Assembly (NCBI GenBank): GCA_019916065.1
Contig: CM034244.1
Location: forward strand, 32,085,933-32,149,932
Direction: 5' to 3'
Length of the DNA stretch: 64,000 nt
Origin: Vitellaria paradoxa
Taxonomy: Eukaryota; Streptophyta; Magnoliopsida; Ericales; Sapotaceae
The notes under the pieces are model-generated. The model was not told the origin of the DNA and did no database searches. It worked only from the letters and a program-made list of their open reading frames with translations. Positions 38,001 through 48,463 of this stretch are shown here, piece by piece (position 1 is the first letter of the stretch; each line of letters starts with the position of its first letter). Made by a program: the position numbers and the translations under genes.

Positions 38001-40656
38001 ATCTATAATGTATTAGACTGCTCTAGAGTACCAAGATCATTCTAGAATTTTTTGGAACCCTCTAGAACATTCCCGAACTCTGAATAATCCTCTAGAACTC
38101 TGAAAAATAGTCGAATGCCAAAACGTTGTCACTTTGTTACAACCATGCAGGCATCCACATGGCATTACCATTTGTGAGGTGCTTCATTCTTTTACATCCT
38201 AGCCCCACACTTCTTATGTTGAAGCCTGCCTCACTCCATTATGTAACACAAACAAGAAAGTAGGTTTGTATTTATGGATTTGAAATAAGGGATTCGGTAC
38301 TATCTATTTAAGGAGAATTGCTTAAGTACAATTTTGTTAGTTTAAATATAGATTTCATCATGAATTTGAGTTATTTAATATTATAATAGATTTTATGATG
38401 GATTTGAAACCACTACAAGAAAAGTTTTTTAAAAATCCTTCATAGTGTTTGGCTCGAGTACTTCAATATTAATTATTAGAAATCTTCCATGCATTCTTAC
38501 TATATTAGATACTCTTATATTTTTAATACAAGTTAATATCAAATCCATTCATTTGAAATCCACACTTACACAAAGTTATAATAAATGGTGCCTAAACCTG
38601 ATTACCCACTTGGTGTGTCACGTGGCATTTGGAATTTCATTTCAAATTTAAATGATTAGTTGAGGTTATTGTAATGTTTTTATTTGCATTTGAAATGCAA
38701 AACAATAAAAGGACTGCAAGAGCAAAAATAATGTTCTTTGCCTTACGAGTGCTGATGCCACAGCTGCCGTTGCTATTACTGCTATTTGTAAGTAATCAGT
38801 GATGGAAGTTCATTTAAAGGTGTTTAGGAAATGACTCCCGTCTATAAGGCCATCTTGTTTTAGATGCTTTGGAAATTTGATTTTACATGCTTTGAAAATT
38901 GAAATTAAATAATTTCACTAACATGTCACTTTCATTTCTAGTATACTTGAGCAATTATGATATTTGTTATTCTAAATTTGTCCCCCCAAAACATGTTTGT
39001 TATTTCTGGTAACTTTAAACATTGCACCGTGTTTTTAACTTAGTTTATCAAAAGATGGCCTGATTGGTTCAAGGTAGGTGCATTTGCTTGAGTGCTGTTA
39101 CCACTATCAGTAGATCTTTACTTACCAAAAAAAAACTATCAGTAGATCTAAATGGTAGATGCTAGCAGTTCATATATGTTGGTATCTGCATTCCTATCTT
39201 GACAATATTGAAACTAGACAAGAATGGAGAGGGGGAAATAAAATAAAGCCTTGACAGCATGTAAGCTTTCAGCAGTCTAGTATCCCATTGCTTTTTGATA
39301 CCGTGGAACAGCTCCTCCGCATTCAGGAGGAAGGACACTGCAAATTCCTGCTGGCGTATGTATCCCGTGCCAAAGTGTAAGTGACGTATTCGTAAGCATG
39401 TGCCTCTCTCGTTATAGTTCAAGGTATTTTCATAAGGAAAAAAGAGTATGGAAAATCCCTTTTAATTCTAATTTTTTTTGGGTCAAAAATGAATTATTTG
39501 GGAAATATGTGTTTTAAGCATTTGTTGAATTTTGCGAGCAAGTCAAACTAACATTAACATTTGTGCATGACCTTAATTGGAAGGTTTGATCCTTTTCTTG
39601 GGTTTTCTCCCTGCTTGTTTATTTTCATTTTCCATAGTTTGTTCCCTGCCCAAATTGTCTACATTCTTCAGTCATTATTATTATTATTATTTTTACTATT
39701 GTTTGGGAGGGCTCTGTAGATATAGTTCCAAAGCAAAATTGTGGGTGAATATTTACAAATGAAATATTCACCAACATTAACATTTCCCTTTTATCATCAT
39801 TTTCTGCATTTCTAGTCATAATATGTAGGTTTGTTTATGAAATCTTGTCTGTGCCTAATGATCCATTTTTCTGTAGTCAGCATTCAAGGGCTTCTACTTT
39901 AGGGGATGTTACTTTTCAACGTTTGTCGTATTTCTGATAATTGAAAAATCCCAGACATTTACAAATCTTGTAATCCTTGTGAATTGGAACTTTTCACCTT
40001 TCTGCTTTTCCCTTTATGGTGATGAACTATGGGTGGAAATGAATCGAACTTTTTTCGAGCTATTCGAGCTCGATTCAAAAAAAACTTGACTCAAGCTCGG
40101 TTCGTGATTAAAACGAGCTTGAATCAAGCTTGATTTGTGCCTTGTTCAAAATTGAGCTCAAGATTAGAAAAGCTAGCTCGAAAACTCCTGAGCCAAGCTT
40201 GACAAAATAATTTACATATATTTACAATTTTTTTTCTTTTTAATAATATTTTTATTACATTTTATTTATTATATTTTAGATTAAAATGACATCATTTTGG
40301 TTAAATTAAGCTATTCGCGAACATATCTCAAGCCGAAATTCTTATTTATCAAAGTAAGCTCAAGTTCAAGCTGAGTATAAATACTCGAGCCGAATTCGAA
40401 TAAGTTAAAACTCGGCTCGATTCGGTTCGTTTTCTCTCTTATGATGAACACATTCAAGTATAATCAGAGCATGTTTTTATCCATGTGAACAATCTATTTT
40501 TGTTAAGACAGTCACATGATTCTTTGTTTGTGCAGGATGGATGCAATGGTTATTAGTGAAGCTGTAAGGCATGGGCTGCAGATAACTGAAGTTGCTGGGA
40601 GCCGGTCGGTGGTGGGAAATCTTGAAGGAGTTATATATGAGATCACCCTTCAATAG
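23073..40656 (+). CDS. Lysine-methyltransferase-like protein (Methyltransf_16 family), 8 exons
   Basis: A SAM-dependent methyltransferase of the METTL21/VCPKMT/FAM86-like group that methylates lysines in proteins; substrate unknown. Exons: 23073-23140, 23256-23323, 26133-26252, 35059-35132, 35246-35303, 35380-35481, 39265-39376, 40536-40656 (723 nt, 240 aa), all joints in frame. Order of motifs: [15 protein letters not shown] (24-38), TGQLVWPGA (51-59), SAM-binding motif [11 protein letters not shown] (80-89), acidic D103 in LTDHN, LEWG (136-139), LVLGADIC (157-164), and C-terminal [13 protein letters not shown]. The start is the only sensible ATG; an upstream ATG is followed at once by TAA. 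Intron 4 is GC-AG (AAG|GCAAGG). Intron 6 fits a U12-type intron. Intron 3 (8.8 kb) hosts a Ty3 element and intron 6 (3.8 kb) several transposons, so a tiny coding sequence spans 17.6 kb. Cytosolic or nuclear location is inferred; no signal peptide is visible. Confidence 0.88.
23448..23773. mobile_element. hAT-like MITE, copy 2 of 3 (methyltransferase intron 2)
   Basis: It starts TAAGGGTGGAAAG and ends GTTTCACTCCTA, an imperfect inverted pair. It shares the GAGCTCGAG and TATTTTAGATTAAAAT interior with copies 1 and 3. A TA microsatellite (23587-23607) occupies the centre. Confidence 0.5.
25277..25542 (-). mobile_element. Probable copia LTR (solo or 3' LTR remnant)
   Basis: On the - strand the segment begins TGTTAGAATATTC and ends TTTATTTCAACA (TG...CA), 266 bp. 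It has a CCTATATAAAG box near 25400 followed by a CT-rich stretch, as in copia LTRs. Directly upstream on the - strand is TTATGGGG, a plausible worn polypurine tract, suggesting the 3' LTR of a lost element. The next 600 bp shows no recognisable pol. Confidence 0.45.
26866..27020 (+). mobile_element. Possible tRNA-derived SINE in methyltransferase intron 3
   Basis: A box-A-like TGGCATGATGG is followed about 35 bp later by a box-B-like GTGTTTGAGTC. The 3' end is T-rich, and the flanks show near-matching ACAGTTCTT / ACAATTCTT. All signals are imperfect, so this is a tentative call. Confidence 0.3.
27021..27762. other. GC-rich, higher-complexity DNA left of the Ty3 element
   Basis: Base composition is clearly higher in G+C than the surrounding intron. 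It includes a GTATTTATAGGGGCGAG box (about 27390) typical of LTR promoters. With 34299-34550 it would form one uninterrupted block before the Ty3 insertion. It may be an older transposon that served as target, but no family is recognised. Confidence 0.35.
27768..28108 (-). repeat. 3' LTR of the Ty3 element
   Basis: The 341-bp copy is bounded by TGATGTAG and CCCCATCA on the + strand. The TGGGG target copy lies directly to its left. Confidence 0.93.
28109..28120 (-). other. Weak polypurine tract of the Ty3 element
   Basis: On the - strand CTGAGAGAA abuts the 3' LTR at the expected priming position for plus-strand synthesis. It is short and interrupted by a pyrimidine. Confidence 0.5.
28121..33064 (-). 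pseudogene. Ty3 gag-pol, multiply disrupted
   Basis: Gag begins near 33064 ([11 protein letters not shown]) and includes the capsid-like region at 32.7-31.9 kb. The zinc knuckle (CX2CX4HX4C) near 31.95-31.80 kb is split by a SINE. Protease shows IDGGSTMN near 31.54 kb. Reverse transcriptase has YFDD near 30.44 kb. RNase H lies at about 30.0-29.8 kb. Integrase has its HHCC finger at about 29.5-29.4 kb, a first Asp in MDFVLG near 29.24 kb and a second Asp in VSDRN near 29.06 kb. The residue expected to be the catalytic Glu is Lys at 28950-28952. Stops occur in gag, before FPIPR, after LYSDH and elsewhere, and a frameshift lies near 29.3 kb. The copy cannot encode a working polyprotein. Confidence 0.9.
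31808..31941 (-). mobile_element. tRNA-derived SINE inserted in the gag zinc knuckle
   Basis: A 134-bp insert with the 9-bp target duplication CTCTTATGA at 31799-31807 and 31942-31950. On the - strand it has a box-A-like TAGCCCAGTGG (31918-31928) and a box-B-like AGTTCGAATCG (31865-31875), the internal Pol III promoter of tRNA-derived SINEs. Taking out the insert and one target copy leaves the zinc-knuckle codons in a single frame, which fixes the boundaries. Confidence 0.85.
33065..33936 (-). other. Ty3 5' leader with GCCGGAG-type short repeats
   Basis: An untranslated leader between the primer-binding site and gag. The part at 33465-33680 consists of loosely repeated GTCGCCGGAG / TCGTCGGAG words, giving a GC-rich patch. 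A poly-T tract lies at about 33127-33143. No coding is recognised. Confidence 0.6.
33937..33949 (-). other. Primer-binding site, initiator-Met tRNA
   Basis: The - strand reads TGGTATCAGAGCC, complementary to the 3' end of plant initiator methionine tRNA, 2 nt inside the 5' LTR. This orients the element on the - strand. Confidence 0.95.
33952..34293 (-). repeat. 5' LTR of the Ty3 element
   Basis: The 342-bp partner of the LTR at 27768-28108, with the same TGATGTAG and CCCCATCA termini and the TGGGG target copy immediately to its right. Confidence 0.93.
35133..35245 (+). other. GC-AG intron 4 of the methyltransferase gene
   Basis: Exon 4 ends CTCAAG and is followed by GCAAGG; exon 5 starts after TTTTCAG. 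The joint yields [13 protein letters not shown], the expected family sequence. A GC donor with a strong AAG|GCAAG context is clear, because no GT site nearby keeps the frame. Confidence 0.85.
35861..36574. mobile_element. PIF/Harbinger-like non-autonomous element with long inverted ends
   Basis: The ends GGGTGTGCTTGGGAGT and ACTCCCAAGCACACCC are exact inverted copies, and similarity between the two arms (AAAGTATGGGTTTTTAGGTGTT against its complement) continues inward for about 100 bp. It is flanked by TTA on both sides (35858-35860 and 36575-36577), the hallmark 3-bp target of this superfamily. No transposase is present. Confidence 0.85.
37783..38110 (-). promoter_or_regulatory. LTR-like promoter with heat-shock-element clusters
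   Basis: On the - strand a TATAAATAG box (37791-37783) lies downstream of a 300-bp stretch dense in TTCTAGAA words. An exact three-unit heat-shock element GAATATTCTAGAA spans 37953-37941. A four-unit array with one mismatch spans 38072-38055, and two-unit sites lie at 38047-38040 and 37894-37887. The surroundings look like a degenerate copia LTR of unresolved ends. Heat response is inferred from motif arrangement only. Confidence 0.45.
39118..39134. mobile_element. 17-bp poly-A-tailed micro-insertion with 15-bp target duplication
   Basis: ACTATCAGTAGATCT occurs at 39103-39117 and again at 39135-39149, separated only by TTACTTACC and eight A. This is the pattern of a severely 5'-truncated LINE/SINE-type insertion. 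Confidence 0.5.
40028..40441. mobile_element. hAT-like MITE, copy 3 of 3 with 8-bp target duplication
   Basis: A 414-bp element in methyltransferase intron 7, flanked by exact TGATGAAC at 40020-40027 and 40442-40449. The termini TATGGGTGGAAATGAATCG and (inverted) TAAGAGAGAAAACGAACCG match imperfectly. The interior is rich in CGAGCTCG and AAGCTTGA words. The 8-bp duplication and the GGGTGGAAA end suggest the hAT superfamily. Confidence 0.65.
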
Positions 40657-43600
40657 AATCATCCTAAAATCTTTCAGCTCCACATGGAATGGAGTCGGCT
40701 CACAGAAAATGGGGAGAGGAACAATTTCTCACGACCGACGACAGCATAACTGAGGAAACTTTGTTGTAAAATTAAATGCAATAAACAAGAAAGTAAAGTT
40801 TACGTGGTTTGGCTCTACAGTCATAGAGGTTATGGGAAAGTTTCAATATGGAATATGTGTTACAAAAATAGTACAGTTTTCTTTGGTTCACCCTATGCCT
40901 CACTGATAGCCCAATAACCATGCATTTCTGGGAAAGATAAAAAAAAAAAAGTATTTACTTTTGGTGGATATTGTTGTTTTGACATTTATAGTCGTTTTTA
41001 AGACTAAGGTTCCGTTTGGAGTGGCAAAAAATTTTAAAAAACGGTAAAAAATATTAAAAAATTTTAAAAGTTATTCACTTTGTATTTCACTGTGCGAATT
41101 ATGAACTTACAACTTATCTCACTTTATTTTATTTTATCTCAGTTTTTGTCATTTCAAATATACACCTTAAATCATATTGTGATGTTCTTTCACCCTAAAT
41201 CATACTGTGATGTTTTTTAATTATTTGGTTAAAAGAATTTGCAATGAAAATTTTCTTTGAAGGAATGCATTAAACATAAATTCAAAGTGGAGATCGTTGT
41301 GGGAAACTTTGTTTTCATTGACACTTTACTCTGCTTGATTAGGGAAGAAGAGGAATAGAAAGGGAGGCAAAATTCTCTCTTCCCTTGTTTGGTTTGATAA
41401 TTTTGAAGGAGAGAAAGGAAATGGAAAAGAAAACGAGTTTTCTCTTCATCCCTTATTCCAATTTTGTTCTTTCTTTCCTTTTTTTTTTCCTAATTTTTTT
41501 TTTCCTGTCTCTTTCCTCCTTTTATTCTCTTATATTTTCGACCAACTTTACTTTCACGGTCAAACAAAAGAAAAATTACTTTTTTTTTTTCTTATTTTAC
41601 CTTTTCTTTCCCTGCAAAACTAAAACCAAACAAGAGAAAATTTTAATTTTCTTCACAGTTTTCGCTTTCTTTCTTTTTCATTTTTCCCCCCTTAAACCAA
41701 ACAAATCCAATCGTTTAGATCTCTGTGTAGGAAATAGAAATGCCTTGAAATATTTTATGTTATGATAAGCATGCCTTTTGACACTAACTTTTTGTTGGTG
41801 TTTGGTATGGTATGATAATGTTACTCTTTAACCACCCGCTAATATTAGTTTATCTGAAACTTAAATAACTCAAAAATGGAATCAACTTTAATTCAAGTTA
41901 GTTTAGATTTGTATCAAAATCAGTTTGGTTCTGGGTTAAAAAATTAACAATCCAATATTTTCGATTCAGTTATCTAGTTAGTAAAGAAAAAAACATAACT
42001 GATATAAAAAAATAATTCAATCTAAACTAACCCAAAAAATATAATATATAATTATATATAATATTATAGAGCCAAAATAGTGTGCTTGAGTTTTAATCTT
42101 ATTTGAATTTTTAACATTACTTATTTGGATGTTTAAGAAAAGAAAATAAGCAAACAACACAATCTAAAAACGTAATCGACCTAACCCAATTTGAACTAAA
42201 TCAAAGAAACCCAATCCGATATTTTTGATTTAGTTACAAGGTGAAATTCAGTTGGTTTTGGATCCAAATTTTAAGAATTGAAAAAAAATTAACTTGGTTC
42301 TGGATTAAATATGAATCGGAACCAAATTAACTCATGCACATCTGTACATCAATTCATGAATTTGTTACTTGTCTTTTGTATTTATTTTTTCTTTTGTCCA
42401 TATTTGTTTTAGAAATAGAATATCAAGATATAAAAATAATATTCTTCAAGGTTTTATAAATTTTAGACTCTCTAAATGGAGTTGGTGGATTAACTTTATT
42501 TCATTTTAACTTGCTTTTCTTCACCTTCTAAATCAAAGTTAATAAGAAAAAAAAAAGTTGCATAAATACATTAAATGCTTGGTGGAACTTCATTTGCTTG
42601 CCTCAATTTTTTAAAAAATAAGAAATGGTTATAATAAAAATAAGAAAAATTATTTGTACCATAAAAATGTCATCAAAAATGAGATGGAATGAAGTGGTAG
42701 AGATAAAGTTGTAATTAAAATAAAATTTTATGAATTTATTGGTGTTAAGTGATAAACTCATAAGTATTTTACATTATTTTAAGATCTTTCTTCTTATTGA
42801 ACCACAAAAAAATACTAGTACATTCATACTCGTTTGGAGATCCAAAAGTTCCCAAAAATTCTAAAAATTTCTAACTTTTTTTTATCAAATTTTGCTACAT
42901 CACTTTTACACCAACTTTTTTTTTTTTTTTTTTTTGAACTTTATCAAAACTCCAAACATGAGATGAGTAAATGTAGTCAAGATCAAATGCCCTTCCATTT
43001 CCATAATAGTCATTTCCATAAGAACCAAGATCTTTAGTTGTGCTAATCCATTCAATTCCTTGTAGAATCAATGACCATAGCTATGCATAGAAAATGTTTC
43101 ACAACATTTGGAATCTTTCCCCCAAAATGCATTTAATTGACTTATGAAGCAAACTTGTCCGCAAGCTGACCCCCCTTTTTAGCCAACAAAATTCTACCAC
43201 AATGTGCTTGCTCGTATAATTTCAAAATAAAAGATCCACAAAAATAGAACCTGTTTACAAAATTACAACCATCGCATCATTTTGTTAGAAATTTCTGATT
43301 TAGAATAGCATTTTCCTATTTTTTCAATGACTGGAAATGGATAAATTAGTTGGTGTTAGAATTTCGAAGTTCAACTAACAATTGCACATGATAGGTTACA
43401 AAATGAGGATCTCACTGAAGAATCTCAAGCACCGTGAAAGTCTCAATAACAACAGTACCAGCTAATGCCAATCTCCACTAATGCGGGAAGACCAACCCAG
43501 CAGCCACAACAATAACATTAAAAAAAAAAAAAAAAAAGTCTCTAGAACTAAAAGCCTGAGTCCAATTCTGTCAAGCAAGAGATCTATCGACCATTCTTTT

Positions 43601-43701
43601 TCATTACTGTTTTCCTCTTCCTTCCCATTTTTCCAGAGAAGATGCCCAGCAATAATTCAAGGATGCGAAGAAAGAAAGTGGGTTATGACCAATTCAACTG
43701 T
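40657..43701. other. Convergent intergenic region
   Basis: The gap between the ends of the methyltransferase and MOC1 genes. It contains a Tourist-like MITE (41005-41170), a foldback segment bounded by CTTGTTTGGTTT (41382) and AAACCAAACAAG (about 41624-41635), long T- and A-rich tracts and a poly-A run near 43520. No gene was found. Confidence 0.65.
41005..41170. mobile_element. Tourist-like MITE copy
   Basis: Ends GGTTCCGTTTGGAGTGGC and (inverted) GGTGTATATTTGAAATGAC, with the same interior as the copy at 18932. The flanks TAA/TTA differ by one base, so the target duplication is worn. Confidence 0.6.
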
Positions 43702-46700
43702 TTAAGACGTCAAATCTTCTGATATGCATGATGAGTCGGTACTTATCTTCAGGCCTTTTCCATAAGCAGCAATGAGTAGAGCCTCAGCTCGACCTGCATC
43801 AGATCCAGAGAACATAAAAATCTAAGGAGTAAGTGAAAGGAGATGGGCATAGAAAATGAAAATGTGATTAAAAATGATTTAGAAATGGCATAATTTCTTC
43901 AAATCCTAAAATCTTGAGTATGCTACAGGTTGGGTTGTTTTGCCTGATGTAACGTGTATCTAGTATGTATGTATGCATGACATAGGCGAACTCATATATA
44001 TTATTTTTCAGTTGTACAAAAATCTCCCTATTACTTTGCCCCAATTGCCTACCCACAGCCATCCCCCTTTTTTGGCGTTACATGCATGTACAAGGAACAA
44101 TTTACTGTCCAAGTTAAAATAATTTTGAATATTTTCAAAATTATCTCCATAAATTTTATTACATTACCATAATTACTATTAAAAAAACTAATTTTATTGT
44201 AAAATTTCTCTTTTTCTCCATCAATCAACTATAGGTAACTGTTGCCCCCCACTAATTAAAAACCTTGGATCTGCCCTTGTATATAAATACACATTTCCTC
44301 TGAACCACAATAAGAAATTTGGAATTGAAAATTTCATTCCCAGATGGATTATGTCATTTATCACCATACCAAAAGATAAATGGAATAGTGGAGGACCACC
44401 TGCATCATGAGGTGGAATGAATACAGACATACCCAAGTCAACGTGATATGTATGTATTTCATTCAACTCTGCACAGGACAATCCAGGAAGCATAAACTGG
44501 CCCACACATCTACGTTTGAATTTTGAAACACAACAGGCACTACCATATATCAATTCAGCCATGAGTCCACATTATTTTTACTAATTTTTCTTTTAATTCT
44601 AATTGTTCCAAAAAGTGAGACCATCTAACTTGTATAACATCACGCCATGTTGTACGGAAACACTGTATCAGAGTCTATTGCTCCCTTCTTCGTCTTCCTT
44701 GGAGCTCAGTGCTTATTTTTTCTGATACTAATTTGAATGATAATTATATGGATTGCAAGTCTACTACTGGCTTTTGTGCTTTTGTTGGAGATTCTCTCAT
44801 AACTTGGAAAAGCAAAGGCAAACTGCTACTACTGGCTTTTGTGCTATGGCCACCAATGTTGCTAAACTTGGCTGGTTACATTGGCTTCTTGCTAAATTGG
44901 GTGTCCTGTTATCTACTCCAACTCCGATGTATTGTAACAACAAAAATGTCATTCAAATAGCCCACAACTGGATTTTTCATGAGCGCATCAAATACATTGA
45001 AATTTACTGCCATTTTGTGCCCATCACTGCACTTTGGGACTCTTTTCACTTCCATTTCTTTTATCCAGAATGCAGTTGGCTGGTTTCTTCACAAAGTTAG
45101 TTGATTCTTCCAAAGAACCGAAAGCGAAAAGCTATGCCAAGGCAAGGGGATGGGAAAAGAAACAGCTCACAGTTTCGTACTTCCCTTCTCTCCTTGGCAA
45201 ACTCTTAATGTTTTCTTCCACCACATCAAGAGTTTGAGTGGAGGTATTAGAGTAATATTAGCATATTAGGTTTAGGGTTAGTTTAGTCATCTGTGCTATG
45301 TTATTGCCCTAATAGATAAAGGACTTTGTTTTTATTTTCTGTAAGTGCTTTATCTTTTTGCCTGACAGCACAACAAAATAAACCCTTGTTCTTCTTGTTT
45401 CTCTCATGGATTTTATCTTCTTTGAACAAAGTTAACAAGTAGGACCGATTTAATCCTTCTTTCATAATAACAAATTAAAAACAATTAAATAGAAAGGGGG
45501 AAATTGAGTATTAGGGAGAGAAAATACCATGATCCTTCTTTCGTCTCAACCAAGAACTCAGGGATGGAAACAATGTGGATGCAAGCTCTCTACTATCATC
45601 CTAACAAATATGAACATATATTGTAAATTATACAGGACAGATGATTCTTCTATAAATTTTAAGAGGAAAATGAGTAGAGATCACAGCGTTGAGCATTGAG
45701 CATTTAGTTGGTGAAGTATATGACGGCCATACAAAAAATAGAGTTCCCCTCCACAAATGGTATCAAACAGTCAATCAAAATTTAGACAATAGATGACTCC
45801 CCCACCTTGCAACTTGCAAGGGCGTTTGATACCATTTATCTTTGTATAAAACATACAGGTTCTATAAAGAATGAGTAAAGATGATGGTGTTGTGCATTTA
45901 GTGTCTAGAAGTACATGCCATCCATATGCAGAAAAGAGTTCTCCTCTATTTGTGTCTGAAAGTATATGCCATTCGTATGCATAGTAGAGTTATCCACTAA
46001 TAGTGTAATACTCGGTATTTAATTTTGACCAATTATTTGATTTTCAGCCATTTTGAATTTCGGGGATTTGAAGTTTGGTCCTGGGTTGAAGATCCATTTT
46101 ATTTATTTATTTTTATATTGGGCCAAGGGAGTGACTCTAGGGCCATTATTTCCTTTCTCCCTTTTCCTTTTCTTTTCCTTTCTCCTTTTTCTCCTTTCTT
46201 TTCCTGCTTTCCCGTTCTTTCTTGTCTGGTGCTAGAAACAAAGAACGAGAGAGGAGGAAAGGAGCATTAACAGAGAGGATGAGAAGGGGAAAAGAGCAAG
46301 AGGAAGAGAGGTAAAGAGAGAGTATAAGGATTTTGTTCATCTTCTCATGCTGATCATCATAGTGCTAAAGATCTGGAGTACTCATGGTCGTTTTTGTTTG
46401 AGTTTATACATTTTCTTCAGATTTGAGGTAGGTAGAACACCTCTAGTAGTTAATTTACCATTTATAGCATGATTTGAGTGATTTCATGCTTTGGAATTGG
46501 ATTTAGTTTGAGTATATATATCTATGTATATATGCAAAAATGTTGTGATTTCTTATTAGATTTGATGGAATGTCGCTAGATAAGAATATATATGATTTAT
46601 TTACATGTTTATATGTGCTTCTTGTCCAATTAGAGGCTTAGGTAGATGATTTGGGTTGATGGATTTGGTTTCACAAGAAAACGAAACCCAAAAATTGTTT

Positions 46701-48427
46701 TTTGGTCATTGGCATTCAAACTCGACTTGGGGCTAAGAAAATTTGCTCCCTGCCCCTAGTCATCCAAACGACACCAAACTGATTTGATTTTTTTTTTTTT
46801 TTTAAATGTTTAAACACTTTCGAAATTCAAACTCCTCTACCTCAGCCATTATTAATCATATGTTTCAATCTAAATCATCATGGCTCTATGGATTATTGTG
46901 GTTTCTTTGTATCATGTCCTTGAGTTATGAATGTGCATATATTGAAATTATGTGGCTATGCGTGATAAGAGTACATCATGTGCATTAGAACTAGGGGGCT
47001 GTTCACCTGATTATATATGATGGTCAGTGAACCAATATTGTTAGCTTACGGGGTATTATTTGTCGTGAACAGTCATTTTTATGGACTAGATCGATTTTTA
47101 TAAAATTTCAAATTATTAGATGATCCCTGATTGATATAAATGACTAGGATGCAGTCATTGGATGTTGGAATGTTGAAATTGATCTTGACATTTATTATTT
47201 CAGATTGTAGAATGATGCTTGCCTACGGGTGGATGCCTACCAAGAGAAATGGTAGAAGAGCCAACAAGAGGCTATAATACTAATGTTATATTATATATAA
47301 TTTGTCGTTTGTCGAGAGAAACAGTACGGAAGATAACCCTGTGTGCTATGCTAAGTGGTACAATTCACAGTGAGTCAAGAAACAGTACAGTATGTAATCC
47401 CATGTGCGATGCTAAGAGCTACACAGTTCGCTATAAGCCAAGAAACAGTGCAATTGCTGACTCCACCCCACTGTGCTAAGAGTCAGCCATCCCAAGATAA
47501 GGTTAGGGGTAGTGTGGAGGATTAGAGTATGCATGGCAATTACATTTCATACCCCATTGCATAGTATTGTATATTGTTGTGTATTTATCTATCTAATGAT
47601 ATTGAATATGTTCTTTGTAGAATTGTACATTGAGCACAAGTATACATTGTTCAACCTATTGGGCTAGTTGGCTCATTCCCTTATATGTACATACTTATTC
47701 AGGTGATCTATCCCAGTCTAGGAGTAACCACCCTAAATTAAGCTGGGCCCACTGGAGACCTCGAGTGTTGAATGCCTTTTTCCTTACATTGTTGTGTATT
47801 TGTGAGAGCCTGGACTGTGGGTCCCATGGTTTGGAGTTGAATTGTACTTTTATGATGACTCATTCATATAACCCATCACCAAGGCTGTATTATTTGTGGA
47901 TTGTTTTATTGTTGGATGGTTGTGTAGGCCTTAATTTATTTGGTTGTTTGGTTAACTACTTTATCCTATTATGTTCTTATTTGATATGGGAATCAGGAAT
48001 GTGTTAGTTTTGTTCTGCTGTCATATTGTTTGTACCATTTGGTAAAGACTTACCTTGGAATAGGTTGTGTATTGGTTTTTTATTAGTTTCCATATTCCAA
48101 TGCCATTCTTCCCAAATCATAAGGTTTGGGTTGTGACAAACAGTATAAAATGATCAATCCAAATATGCATATGGGAAGTATATGTTCATCAATCATCACT
48201 TAGAAGAAGCTAACAGCCCTCGAATTATCAGATTTTGCATCTAGGAAAGATTCATGGAATGGACAATGAAAAGAAACATTGTGAGTGATAAGGCATATCA
48301 TAGTTGTATACACACACAGAAAAAATGTACAACTTCTCAAAAGAACATATCATAGCCTATGTAATGCTATCTAAAACGCAAGATGTATGCACTATGCATT
48401 ATGTCCCAATATAACTTGCTCATTTGA

Positions 48428-48463
<36 letters not shown>

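Larger units (their letters stand above)
35482..39264 (+). other. Candidate U12-type (minor-spliceosome) intron 6 of the methyltransferase gene
   Basis: The 5' end reads ATATCCTAA, seven of seven with the U12 core ATATCCT. A U12 branch-site match CCTTGAC lies at 39249-39255, its A ten bases before the exon. The only in-frame joint (T|GC, Cys164) makes the intron end in AA (AT-AA). The resulting [22 protein letters not shown] fits the family. The usual major-class donors nearby do not restore frame. The intron carries a 714-bp PIF/Harbinger-like element, an HSE-rich LTR-like promoter and a 17-bp micro-insertion. Confidence 0.7.

Noticed and set aside
41385..41765. Open frame of 126 codons on the + strand
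   Set aside because: Almost only F, S, K and L from poly-T/poly-A tracts within a foldback segment; no domain.
44221..44562. - strand open frame of 113 codons in MOC1 intron 5
   Set aside because: No similarity to a family I know and inside an intron next to a copia relic; may be transposon-derived but not supportable.
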